Below are positions 48,206 through 56,645 of a stretch of 64,000 nucleotides of DNA, one piece after another; position 1 is the first letter of the stretch; each line of letters begins with the position of its first letter. Source of the DNA: [Empedobacter] haloabium (GTDB lineage Bacteria > Pseudomonadota > Gammaproteobacteria > Burkholderiales > Burkholderiaceae_D). Under the pieces are notes generated by a model, which had not been told where the DNA came from, ran no database searches, and saw nothing but the letters and a program-made list of their open reading frames with translations. Location: NCBI GenBank assembly GCA_008011715.2, contig CP136508.1, forward strand, positions 2,604,001 through 2,668,000, written 5' to 3'. A program made the translations under genes and the position numbers.

Positions 48206-50154
48206 GGCGTGTAGGCGAAGCCGTGGCCGATCAACTCGGCTACCGCCGCCTGGTTTTCCGGACTTTCGCTGAAGCCGGCCAGCACGTCGGCGCGCGACAC
48301 GCCCCGTTCCAGGTTGGCGATGTGATAGGCCAGGCCGGCCGCCTCGCCGTCGCGGTGCAGCACGTTGTGGTACAGGTTGGCGACGAAGTCGGCGTTACTG
48401 GAACCGATGCCGTATTTGCTCGTGAATTCCGGGCTGGCCAGGAACCTGGTCGCCATGCCCTGCAAGGTCATGCCGTGTTCCTGCTGGTATAGCCAGTAGC
48501 CCAGCCCGCCCTTGTCCGGCAGGCGGTCGAAGGCGGCCTGGTACAGGCGCCAGGCCTGGCTGACGGCGGGCGTGGGCGTCAGCACCAGCACCTCGTCGCT
48601 TTGCGTGAACATCAGGCGGCCGATGTGGTCGAATTTCAAAGGCTGGCCCGGCCCTTGGGCGATGGTCGTGTCGCCGACACGACTGATCGTATAGTCGCCG
48701 ATCTTGCCGTCCACGACGCCGGTATCGGTCGGACGATTGGGCAAGCTGTAATACGGGCGGACGGCGCCACCATCCGCAGTGCGTGTCAGCCCGATCTGCT
48801 GCGAAAGGTAGGGCGTGTCGGTTGCGTTGCCGCTGAGGTCCAGGACGGCGGTGCCATCGATGCGCGCATAATAACTGCCGGGCAGCAATACATGGCCAGG
48901 ATCGATAAGGATGTCCTTACCGTCGGCTCTGACGACTTTGCTCGACATATCCCATGCCTCGACGACCTGGCCTGAATATTTGTCGACCAGCGCGATCGTT
49001 CCAGTGCCGCGCTGAACGGGTTCGCTGAACGACAACTTCAAGACGCCATCCACGCTGCCCGTCGCGTCGCTCAGCCTGGGTGCAGTCACGTCGGCCGCGG
49101 TAGCGCTGACGTGATACGGCACGGGAGTGGGCAGCGCAGTGTTGATATTGGCGCGCACGCCGACTTCGAAGTACCCGGTCTTGTCTGCTATGAACTCAAG
49201 CACCTTTGTCGTACCGTCCATGTAGCTGCGCGGCTGGGGCCAGGACGACACGGGTGTTGCCGCCCATAGCTCGACGTCTGATGGCAGCGCGCCATTGTCG
49301 GCAGTCAGCCGGAACTTATAGGTCGTACCGGCCACGGCGTTAAGCGAGAAATATTCGCTGTCGCCGGCATAGTCCAGGCGCGCGGCGGCGCTGCCGCCAG
49401 TGGGGAGCGCGATGGCGGGGGCGGTGTCGCCGTGGTCGTCGGGCGGAAGCTGCCGTACTTGCCCGGTCATGCTGACGTGGTAGCGCACCGGTGCCAACAG
49501 CGCTTCGCGCGGGTCCGTGTCCAACCGGACGTAGTAGTCACGCGTTTGACCCGCTTTCAGATCCATGTACAGTGCGCCGCCGTCCCTGGAGTACGACACG
49601 TCCGCCCAACCTGCCTGGTAGGGGAACTTCAGTTCCGTACCGGCCGGCAGGGCGCCCCCGTCCGCGCTCAGTTTGATGCGATAGGTTGAGCCCATCGTCG
49701 CCGAAATACGGAAATATTCCTCGTCGCCGCTGAAATCGATCTGGGCGCCGATGTTGCTACCCACCGCCAGTGCGATTGCAGCGGACTCGTCGTTCATATG
49801 GTCGTCTGCGACCCGGCGCAGGGATACTGTGTAGTCGACGGGGTGGTCGCTCTTGACCCACAGGTAGTAGTCATCCTTGTCGACCCAGCTGTAAGGGGTC
49901 GTCGATGGCATGTAGTTGAGGTAACCGTGGTCGTTCGTGTACATGATGTATGGCAGGCCACCGGTCCGGCCATACACATAGATCAGCGGGTCGCTGCCGT
50001 CGCTTGCCGTCGCCGTGAACTGATATGCAGCACCCGGCTGGAGGTCCAGGTGGAACCAGTCCTCGTCGGTTGCCGAATCGATATGGCCACACACGGTACC
50101 ATCGATGGGCAGCCTGCCGGTTGTAGAGATGTCGCCTGGGTAGTCGTCTGCCAT
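48196..50154 (-). CDS. large DUF4214 protein with repeated beta domains
   Basis: 652 residues with no signal peptide, which suits type I secretion. Three copies of a pre-peptidase-like beta domain are seen (GHIDSATDEDWFHLDLQPGA, AQIDFSGDEEYFRISAT, ARLDYAGDSEYFSLNA). An Ig-like part follows (VTAPRLSDATGSVDGVLKLSFSEPV), and the C-terminal 100 residues hold DUF4214 units (YQAAFDRLPDKGGLGYWL, YHNVLHRDGEAAGLAYHI). Likely a secreted surface or matrix protein. The ribosome site is weak. Confidence 0.75.
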   Translation of the reverse strand: MADDYPGDISTTGRLPIDGTVCGHIDSATDEDWFHLDLQPGAAYQFTATASDGSDPLIYVYGRTGGLPYIMYTNDHGYLNYMPSTTPYSWVDKDDYYLWVKSDHPVDYTVSLRRVADDHMNDESAAIALAVGSNIGAQIDFSGDEEYFRISATMGSTYRIKLSADGGALPAGTELKFPYQAGWADVSYSRDGGALYMDLKAGQTRDYYVRLDTDPREALLAPVRYHVSMTGQVRQLPPDDHGDTAPAIALPTGGSAAARLDYAGDSEYFSLNAVAGTTYKFRLTADNGALPSDVELWAATPVSSWPQPRSYMDGTTKVLEFIADKTGYFEVGVRANINTALPTPVPYHVSATAADVTAPRLSDATGSVDGVLKLSFSEPVQRGTGTIALVDKYSGQVVEAWDMSSKVVRADGKDILIDPGHVLLPGSYYARIDGTAVLDLSGNATDTPYLSQQIGLTRTADGGAVRPYYSLPNRPTDTGVVDGKIGDYTISRVGDTTIAQGPGQPLKFDHIGRLMFTQSDEVLVLTPTPAVSQAWRLYQAAFDRLPDKGGLGYWLYQQEHGMTLQGMATRFLASPEFTSKYGIGSSNADFVANLYHNVLHRDGEAAGLAYHIANLERGVSRADVLAGFSESPENQAAVAELIGHGFAYTPYG

Positions 50155-50450
50155 GAGGTGCGCCGCAACGAGATGAAAACCCGCAAGTATAGCGAATTTG
50201 CGTTTTCAAATTATCACTAATTATCACCGCGAGGAAACAATTTCGTCGTATTCGAGGCCGTGAGTGTGATGCGGCACACGACCTTAATACGCTCTTAAGG
50301 GTGTCCTACGACACTCTTGGCTGCCTCGATCGAGCCGGCCTTCGCCGTGCGCATTTCTTCTGTAGAATAGGTCCGGCAGTTTCGTAAGGCGGCACGCTTG
50401 AAAAGGCCGATGCCGTCCGCAGATCGTCATTTTAGTTTCGGAGTACGCCG
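50155..50450. other. divergent intergenic region
   Basis: AT-rich near 50190-50225 with a TATACT on the minus strand (50191-50186) that could serve the DUF4214 gene, and TAGAAT near 50364 that could serve prc. No gene seen. Confidence 0.4.
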
Positions 50451-52694
50451 ATGAAGAAGCAAATGCTGTTGGCCGCGATGTCGCTGGCAATCCTGTCCGC
50501 CTACGCGGGCGCCGCTCCCGCCGACAAGTCCGCCGACCAGGCGTTGAAGCCTGCCGCCCAGCAGACCCAGGCCGCCGTCTGGGCGTCGCGCGTGCTGTCG
50601 CGCTACCACTACAAGGCCACGCCGCTGGACGACGCGATGTCGGAGAAGATCTTCGACCGCTACTTCAAGTCGCTGGATGCGGAAAAGCTGTTCTTCGTGC
50701 AGGCCGACGTGGATAAATACGCCGATGCCAAGCAGAAGCTGGACGACGCCATCGTCGGCGAGAACCTGCAGCTGCCGTTCAATATCTACAACCTGTACCA
50801 GCAGCGCTTCGCCGAGCGGATCGCCTATGCGCGCGAGCTGCTCAAGACCAAGCCCGACTTCACCCTGGACGAGAGCTACCAGTACGACCGCGAAAAGGCG
50901 GAATGGGCCAAGGACGAAGCCGAGGTCAGGGACCTGTGGCGCAAGCGCGTCAAGAATGACTGGCTGCGCCTGAAGCTGGCCGGCAAGGACGACAAGGCCA
51001 TCCGCGAAACGCTGGACAAGCGCTACGCCAACTACATGAGCCGCTCGCGCAAGCTGAACAATGAAGACGTGTTCCAGATCTTCATGAACGCATACGCGAT
51101 GTCGATCGAGCCGCACACCAACTACCTGGGCCCGCGCGCCTCGGAGCAGTTCGACATCCAGATGCGCCTGTCGCTGGAAGGCATCGGCGCCGTGCTGCAG
51201 TCGCGCGAGGACTACACCGTGATCCGCGAAGTGGTGGCGGGCAGCCCGGCCGGCATGTCCGGCAAGGTCAAGGTGGGCGACCGCATCATGGCCGTGGGGC
51301 AGGGCGACAATGGCCCGCTGACGGACGTGCTGGGCTGGCGCATCGACGACGTCGTCGCCTTGATCCGCGGTCCGAAGGATTCCACCGTGCGCCTGCAGAT
51401 GCTGCCGGCGGACGCGGGCCCGGACGGCAAGCCCGTCACCATCGCGCTGGTGCGCAAGAAAATCAGCATGGAAGAGCAGTCCGCCAAGAAGACCATCATG
51501 GAAGTGCGCGACGGCGCGGTCAAGCGCCGCGTCGGCGTGATCTCGCTGCCCACGTTCTACATGGACTTCGAGGCCCGTCGCAAGGGCGACAAGGACTTCA
51601 AGAGCGCGACGCGCGACGTGGCGCGCCTGCTGGCCGAGCTGAAGAAAGAGAAGGTCGACAACGTGCTGATCGACCTGCGCAACAACGGCGGCGGCTCGCT
51701 GACGGAAGCCGTCGAGCTGACCGGCCTGTTCATCGACCGCGGTCCCGTGGTGCAGCAGCGCAGCGCCGAAGGCAAGGTCGAGGTGGAAAGCGACACCGTG
51801 CCGGGCCTGGCCTGGGACGGCCCGGTGGGCGTGCTGATCAACCGTGGCTCGGCCTCGGCGTCGGAGATCTTCGCGGCCGCACTGCAGGACTATGGGCGCG
51901 GCATCATCATCGGCGAACCGAGCTTCGGCAAGGGCACCGTGCAGACCCTGATCAACCTGGACCGCTTCGGCCAGGGCGACAAGGCGCGCCTGGGCGAGTT
52001 GAAGATGACGATCGCCCAATTCTTCCGCATCAACGGCGGCACCACGCAGTTGCGCGGCGTAACGCCGGATATCAAGCTGCCGGCCATCGCCGACGCGGAC
52101 AACTTCGGCGAATCGAGCTACGACAACGCGCTGCCGTACACCGTCATCAAGCCGGCCGTCTACATCCCGGCCGGCGAAGTGAAGGACATCGTGCCGCTGC
52201 TGGAGAAGAAGCACCAGGCGCGGGTGGCGAAGGACAAGGACTTCCAGTACCTGGTGGACGACATCAACTACGTCAAGAAGCAGCGCAAGGAAAACATGAT
52301 CTCGCTGAACGAGACCGTGCGCCGCAAGGAACGCGACCAGCAGGAGCAGCGCGCCAAGCTGCGCGAGGCGCGCCTGGCGGCGGCACCGTCGCCGGACGAT
52401 CCGATCCTGGTGCCCGATCCGAAGGAAGGCCTGAAGCAGGCGGTGTCCGCCAAGCCGGCCGGCGCCAAGGCCGCCAAGCAGGCCGCGGCCGTGAAGGGCG
52501 CCAGCCGCACCGACGACGGCCTGCAGGGCGACGAGCGTTCGCTGGCGGCCGAGCTGGAAGCGGAGAAGGCCGCCAAGAACGCCAAGGACGTGCTGCTCAA
52601 CGAAGCGGTGCACATCCTGGCCGACGAGGTGGGCCTGTTGAAGACCGATACGCGGCTGGCCTCGCGCGTGCTGCCGTACACGCCGGACCGTTAA
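50451..52694 (+). CDS. prc: carboxy-terminal processing protease Prc/Tsp
   Basis: 747 residues with signal peptide (1-24, ending AGA). An N-terminal helical domain is followed by a PDZ domain (YTVIREVVAGSPAGMSGKVKVGDRIMAVGQG) and the S41 catalytic core: VLIDLRNNGGGSLTEAVELTGLFI, nucleophile Ser469 (RGSASASEIF) and Lys494 (SFGKGTVQ), by analogy with E. coli Ser430/Lys455. A DUF3340-type C-terminus is lysine/alanine-rich. Periplasmic; trims tagged proteins and controls peptidoglycan hydrolases. Confidence 0.95.
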   Translation: MKKQMLLAAMSLAILSAYAGAAPADKSADQALKPAAQQTQAAVWASRVLSRYHYKATPLDDAMSEKIFDRYFKSLDAEKLFFVQADVDKYADAKQKLDDAIVGENLQLPFNIYNLYQQRFAERIAYARELLKTKPDFTLDESYQYDREKAEWAKDEAEVRDLWRKRVKNDWLRLKLAGKDDKAIRETLDKRYANYMSRSRKLNNEDVFQIFMNAYAMSIEPHTNYLGPRASEQFDIQMRLSLEGIGAVLQSREDYTVIREVVAGSPAGMSGKVKVGDRIMAVGQGDNGPLTDVLGWRIDDVVALIRGPKDSTVRLQMLPADAGPDGKPVTIALVRKKISMEEQSAKKTIMEVRDGAVKRRVGVISLPTFYMDFEARRKGDKDFKSATRDVARLLAELKKEKVDNVLIDLRNNGGGSLTEAVELTGLFIDRGPVVQQRSAEGKVEVESDTVPGLAWDGPVGVLINRGSASASEIFAAALQDYGRGIIIGEPSFGKGTVQTLINLDRFGQGDKARLGELKMTIAQFFRINGGTTQLRGVTPDIKLPAIADADNFGESSYDNALPYTVIKPAVYIPAGEVKDIVPLLEKKHQARVAKDKDFQYLVDDINYVKKQRKENMISLNETVRRKERDQQEQRAKLREARLAAAPSPDDPILVPDPKEGLKQAVSAKPAGAKAAKQAAAVKGASRTDDGLQGDERSLAAELEAEKAAKNAKDVLLNEAVHILADEVGLLKTDTRLASRVLPYTPDR

Positions 52695-52720
52695 ACGTCC
52701 GATCATGTTTCAGGGAGCTG

Positions 52721-52747
52721 GGAGGACCTCCGGGTCCTCCTTTTTTT
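52721..52747 (+). terminator. terminator of prc
   Basis: Eight-base stem GGAGGACC / GGTCCTCC, tetraloop, seven T. Confidence 0.9.
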
Positions 52748-52759
52748 GGGAGCGCTGTT

Positions 52760-53185
52760 CGCGTTAGCTGGACCTTGCTGACTGTCATGGAACTTGACTG
52801 CCAGGCCGATGTCGTTAGCAGCCAGTGTGAAGGGGTAGCCGACGCCGCGGCGTCCAGCACCTGCCGCAAGCCGGCCTAGTTCGCCAAATAGCGGCGGTAG
52901 GCGAGCCACTTTTCGCGCAGCCTGAGCCGTGTGGGTGGGGGCTGTCAGCGCGTTAAAACTGCGGCCGCAAGCTGTGCAGTGATAACGTTGCAGGCCGTTG
53001 GCCGTGCCGCCACCGTGCCAACGCTGGCAGGTGCAGCGGGGACAAGGCGATCTGCCGGCCCGCGGCCTCGATCAAGCTCAGGCATTGGTCGCCGTGTGTT
53101 GCCGTCGCAAGCATGGCCTGCAGCGAAGCGACCTCTTCGTGTTTCAACACCTTCAAGATCGCCTGGAATCTAATGACCCATAGGA
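52760..53185 (-). pseudogene. decayed IS1595-type transposase
   Basis: Read on the minus strand with at least two frame changes, the pieces FQAILKVLKHEEVASLQAML, a CPRC...W..G.ANGLQRYHCTACGRSFNAL zinc ribbon, and a later LRQVLDAAASA helix line up with the start of an IS1595-family transposase. Frameshifts and loss of the DDE domain show it is dead. Limits are approximate. Confidence 0.6.
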
Positions 53186-54012
53186 GGCCTCCTGCTCCAC
53201 ATGCACTATCTCAACAGGAATTCTAACGGCGCTGCGGTAGGGAACTTCCATCACTTAGCGTGAATAGGGCCTTTTTTGGCGCCGCTAGGGTTTGGTTAGC
53301 GCTGAAGTTGGGCAGGACGGAAGCTCGTACCTGAAGCGAACAGCATCTTCCTCGCACTTCTTATTCGCTAAGCATTGCGACTGCTCGCAGGACTTTTCGC
53401 CGAGCTAACATCACCGGCGGTCTGTGCCGCGCCTTGCTGGTGCAACCGGATGATGGATTATTGTGAAGATCTGGCTTGGGCAGAGGCGTGCTCGACAAAT
53501 TTCCAGCCGCAGCGAAAATCGCGACACCTCGACGGTGCCGCCAAGCGGCTGTGTCAGAAATTCATTCTGGGTTCATAGCGCTCTGTGCTCGACTCCTGGC
53601 CTAGATATTGACCAGCTCGTATCCGATCCCGTGGCGCCTGCGCAGCCACCTGATGTACTCCAGCCGCAGCGCTGAGCTATACAAACGGTGCGACCCGCTT
53701 GAGGTAGGCTAAAGCTGAGCTTTTGATCGCTGAGTGCTAGTGGGTCTGCGTCCAAGATGTAGGCGGGTACCATACGGTCGCGGTCGCAGTTGACGAGATG
53801 AAATTGAATAGGCTTCAGAAGCCGATCGGAAGAATCGGTAGCAGAAAATTGTAGCAGTATCAAATCTATTTCAAAATAGAAAGTATGCTGTAAAGTTATC
53901 AAACCGGAAATATAGTTGTGTTATCTAGTGCTGCAGCGTATTGTTCGATTGAGCATTGCACCTTGATCTGACAGGTTATGACATTATTGACCCCATCACA
54001 ACCAAAATAACT
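53186..54012. other. degenerate non-coding region
   Basis: No convincing gene. Composition changes to AT-rich from about 53,700. A 109-codon minus-strand frame (53573-53902) has no ribosome site or family. Consistent with a graveyard of mobile DNA between prc and the pao operon. Confidence 0.5.
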
Positions 54013-54294
54013 ATGAAACACCCAATTGACTTTTCAATTTTCGATTCGCCCAGTGGAGCATACGGTAACGTAACTGGTGAAGTGGAGTTCACTCAGGTGC
54101 CAAAAGTTGGTATCGAAGTCGCATTGCCGGGAAAATTTTGCTCGCTAAAGATTACTCATTTAACGGAACTCGATGGAGCGACGCTGATTGGTCTCGAAGA
54201 TGTAGTGTTTGATTCGCACGCGGCTGCTGCCGCATTTGCTGAGCGTTTAGAGAGTGAGGCTGGGATGTTTTGTGTTCGATACGACGAGCTGTAG
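54013..54294 (+). CDS. small AT-rich orphan protein
   Basis: 93 residues. MKHPIDFSIFDSPSGAYGNVTGEVEF... has regular strand-turn pattern and a C-terminal helix (SHAAAAAFAERLESEAG). Codon use is clearly AT-richer than the chromosome, suggesting transfer. It resembles small immunity-type or orphan island proteins in form only. No good ribosome site. Confidence 0.5.
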   Translation: MKHPIDFSIFDSPSGAYGNVTGEVEFTQVPKVGIEVALPGKFCSLKITHLTELDGATLIGLEDVVFDSHAAAAAFAERLESEAGMFCVRYDEL

Positions 54295-54807
54295 GTAGCG
54301 GACTGGTCGTTAACGCGAATACATCGTCGCTGCCGCTATGTTAAGCAGTGGCGCGACTATGGCACCGTGTCGTCACGTTCATCGCACGTTAGCGATGGAT
54401 CCGTCCACGTGCGTGCTGCCACCGTACGACGAGTCTTGTCTCTCCAATTATTCGGTTGGCACAGCCGGTTCGAAGCCCACGCATCGGCATGCATCGGTGC
54501 TCTGAGTTGCTATCTGATCAACTACGGGGCTTATGTGCGCTGGGGCGCGGCCCAGGGAGGCAGTTGGCTTTCTGGCTCGGCGTGATTGTCGCCGGCATAG
54601 TACAACACTCGCGCTGTCGCTACCGACTTGCCGATCAAGCAGAGCGAGAAGCCGCGACAGCCCAGAAACGACCGACCGTAACGTTGTCTCACCTGGAGTG
54701 TTATGCGCCAGAACCATATCTAGTATCACTACAATAAAGTGGCGCGCTTTTGCGCGGCGCAGCATAATTCACCTGTCTCCTCTATTCTCCTCCAAGGAAA
54801 TAGATTC
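54295..54807. other. non-coding stretch before the pao operon
   Basis: No supported gene. Short frames on both strands lack ribosome sites and family traits. Confidence 0.5.
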
Positions 54808-54837
54808 ACCCACCGGTCTTCCGGTGGGTTTTTTTTT
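54808..54837 (+). terminator. strong terminator upstream of the pao operon
   Basis: Nine-base stem ACCCACCGG / CCGGTGGGT with TCTT loop, then a long T run. It belongs to a vanished or upstream unit, since no clear gene ends just before it. Confidence 0.85.
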
Positions 54838-55017
54838 GGGTCTGTCCCTATGGGACTGACCCTGAAGTACTGGCTGGTTTCCAGCGCCGGCGGACCTTCG
54901 CAAACGTCGGCGTCAGTCCAGAAGGGCCAGACCCCAAGCCAACCGTGCGCACCCAACCTTGTCAATTGGCTAAGCTACTCCCGCTGTAGCCAAGTTTCAT
55001 CCATGACAAGGAAACCC

Positions 55018-55629
55018 ATGCAGCAACCGACCCCCGATCCGGACCAGGAAGGCACCCAAGCCATCGACCGCCGCGGCTTCCTCGGCGCGGTGGCGGTTGC
55101 GGCCGTCGTGCCCCTGCCGGCATCGGCCGCTGCCGGCGGCACGGCTGTCAAACCGCTCGGCCCCACCGGCGTGCCGATCGTCGTCAACGGCGTCGAGCAC
55201 AAGATGGACCTGGACGTGCGCACCACCTTGCTCGACTATCTGCGCGACCATCTGCACCTGACCGGCACGAAAAAGGGCTGCGACCACGGCCAGTGCGGCG
55301 CCTGCACGGTGCACGTCAACGGCCGCCGCATCAACAGCTGCCTGACCCTGGCGCTGGCGCACGAGGGCGACGAGGTCACGACCATCGAAGGCCTGGGCGC
55401 GCCCGAGCGCCTGCACCCCATGCAGGCGGCTTTCGTCGCGCACGACGGCTACCAATGCGGTTACTGCACGCCCGGCCAGATCATGGCCGCCACCGCCTTG
55501 CTGGAGGAACCCTGCGGGCCGACCGATGCCGACGTGCGCGAATGCATGAGCGGCAACCTGTGCCGCTGCGGTGCGTATGCCAACATCGTCGCGGCGATCC
55601 AGCAGGTGCGGCGCGAGGGCGGCCGGTGA
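55018..55629 (+). CDS. paoA: PaoA-type [2Fe-2S] subunit of aldehyde oxidoreductase
   Basis: 203 residues from ATG 55018, with AAGGAAACCC before it. A twin-arginine signal (DRRGFLGAVAVAAVVPLPASA) directs export of the folded enzyme. Two [2Fe-2S] sites are visible: plant-type CDHGQCGACTVHVNGRRINSC and the second CGYCTPGQI...CRCGAY. It passes electrons from the molybdenum site to FAD. First gene of an operon with overlaps throughout. Confidence 0.92.
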   Translation: MQQPTPDPDQEGTQAIDRRGFLGAVAVAAVVPLPASAAAGGTAVKPLGPTGVPIVVNGVEHKMDLDVRTTLLDYLRDHLHLTGTKKGCDHGQCGACTVHVNGRRINSCLTLALAHEGDEVTTIEGLGAPERLHPMQAAFVAHDGYQCGYCTPGQIMAATALLEEPCGPTDADVRECMSGNLCRCGAYANIVAAIQQVRREGGR

Positions 55630-56645
55630 CACCGTTCGTGCTGCACCATCCGGGCAGCCTCGCCGAGGCCGTCGCGCTGGGAGGCCAGTCGGCCACCGCC
55701 CAGCAGGGCGCCAGCGTGCGCTTCCTGGCCGGCGGCACCACCTTGTTGGACCTGATGAAGCTGGAGGTGGAGCAGCCCGCGCAAGTGGTGCAGCTGCGCC
55801 GCCTGGGGCTCGACCGTATCGAGCCGACGCCGGACGGCGGCCTGGCCGTCGGCGCCCTGGTCAGCAACTCGGCGCTGGCACACGATCCGGTCGTGCGCCA
55901 GCGCTATGCGGTGCTGAGCGAGGCGCTGCTGTCGGGCGCTTCGGTCCAGCTGCGCAATATGGCGACGACGGGCGGCAACCTGCTGCAGCGCACCCGCTGC
56001 GTGTACTTTCGCGATACGGCGATGGCCTGCAACAAGCGCGTGCCCGGCAGCGGCTGCGCGGCGCTGGGCGGCTACCACCGCAACCTGGCGGTGCTGGGCA
56101 CGAGCGAGCACTGTATCGCCAGCAATCCGTCCGACATGAACGTGGCACTGATGGCGCTGGATGCCGTCGTCCACGTCACCGGCCGCCAGGGCGAGCGGGC
56201 CATCCCGATCCGCGCCTTCCATCTGCTGCCCGGCGCCACCCCGCACCTGGAAACGGTGCTGGCGCCCGGCGACCTCGTCACGCATGTCAGCTTGCCGCCG
56301 CTGCCGCCCGGCACCCGGTCCCTGTATCTGAAGCTGCGCGACCGCGCGTCGTACGAGTTCGCGCTGGCCTCCTGCGCGGTCGTGCTGACACCGGATGCGG
56401 ACCGTATCGGCCGGGTCGCCATCGCGCTGGGTGGCGTCGGCACGATACCGTGGCGGGTCCCCCAGGCGGAGCGGCTGCTGGCCGGCCAGCAGCCGACCCC
56501 CTCGGCGCTGCAGGCCGCGGCCGCGGCGGCACTGCAGGGCGCGCGCGGCCATGGCGAGAACGACTTCAAGATCGAACTGGCGCGGCGCTGCATCGTGCAT
56601 GCGCTCGCAACGGCGTGCGCGGGGCTGCCGGGAGCGGCGCCATGA
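55626..56645 (+). CDS. paoB: PaoB-type FAD-binding subunit
   Basis: 339 residues from a GTG overlapping the paoA stop. FAD motifs RFLAGGTTLLDLMK and the RNMATTGGNLLQRTRC region are present. The cysteines in RTRCVYFRD...MACNKRVPGSGCAA match the extra [4Fe-4S] loop of PaoB-like subunits. Confidence 0.9.
   Translation: MTPFVLHHPGSLAEAVALGGQSATAQQGASVRFLAGGTTLLDLMKLEVEQPAQVVQLRRLGLDRIEPTPDGGLAVGALVSNSALAHDPVVRQRYAVLSEALLSGASVQLRNMATTGGNLLQRTRCVYFRDTAMACNKRVPGSGCAALGGYHRNLAVLGTSEHCIASNPSDMNVALMALDAVVHVTGRQGERAIPIRAFHLLPGATPHLETVLAPGDLVTHVSLPPLPPGTRSLYLKLRDRASYEFALASCAVVLTPDADRIGRVAIALGGVGTIPWRVPQAERLLAGQQPTPSALQAAAAAALQGARGHGENDFKIELARRCIVHALATACAGLPGAAP

Noticed and set aside
53573..53902. 109-codon minus-strand frame
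   Set aside because: No ribosome site, changing composition along its length, no family traits.
54739..55017. 93-codon N-terminal extension of paoA
   Set aside because: It would cross a strong terminator; the twin-arginine signal begins properly from the ATG at 55018.
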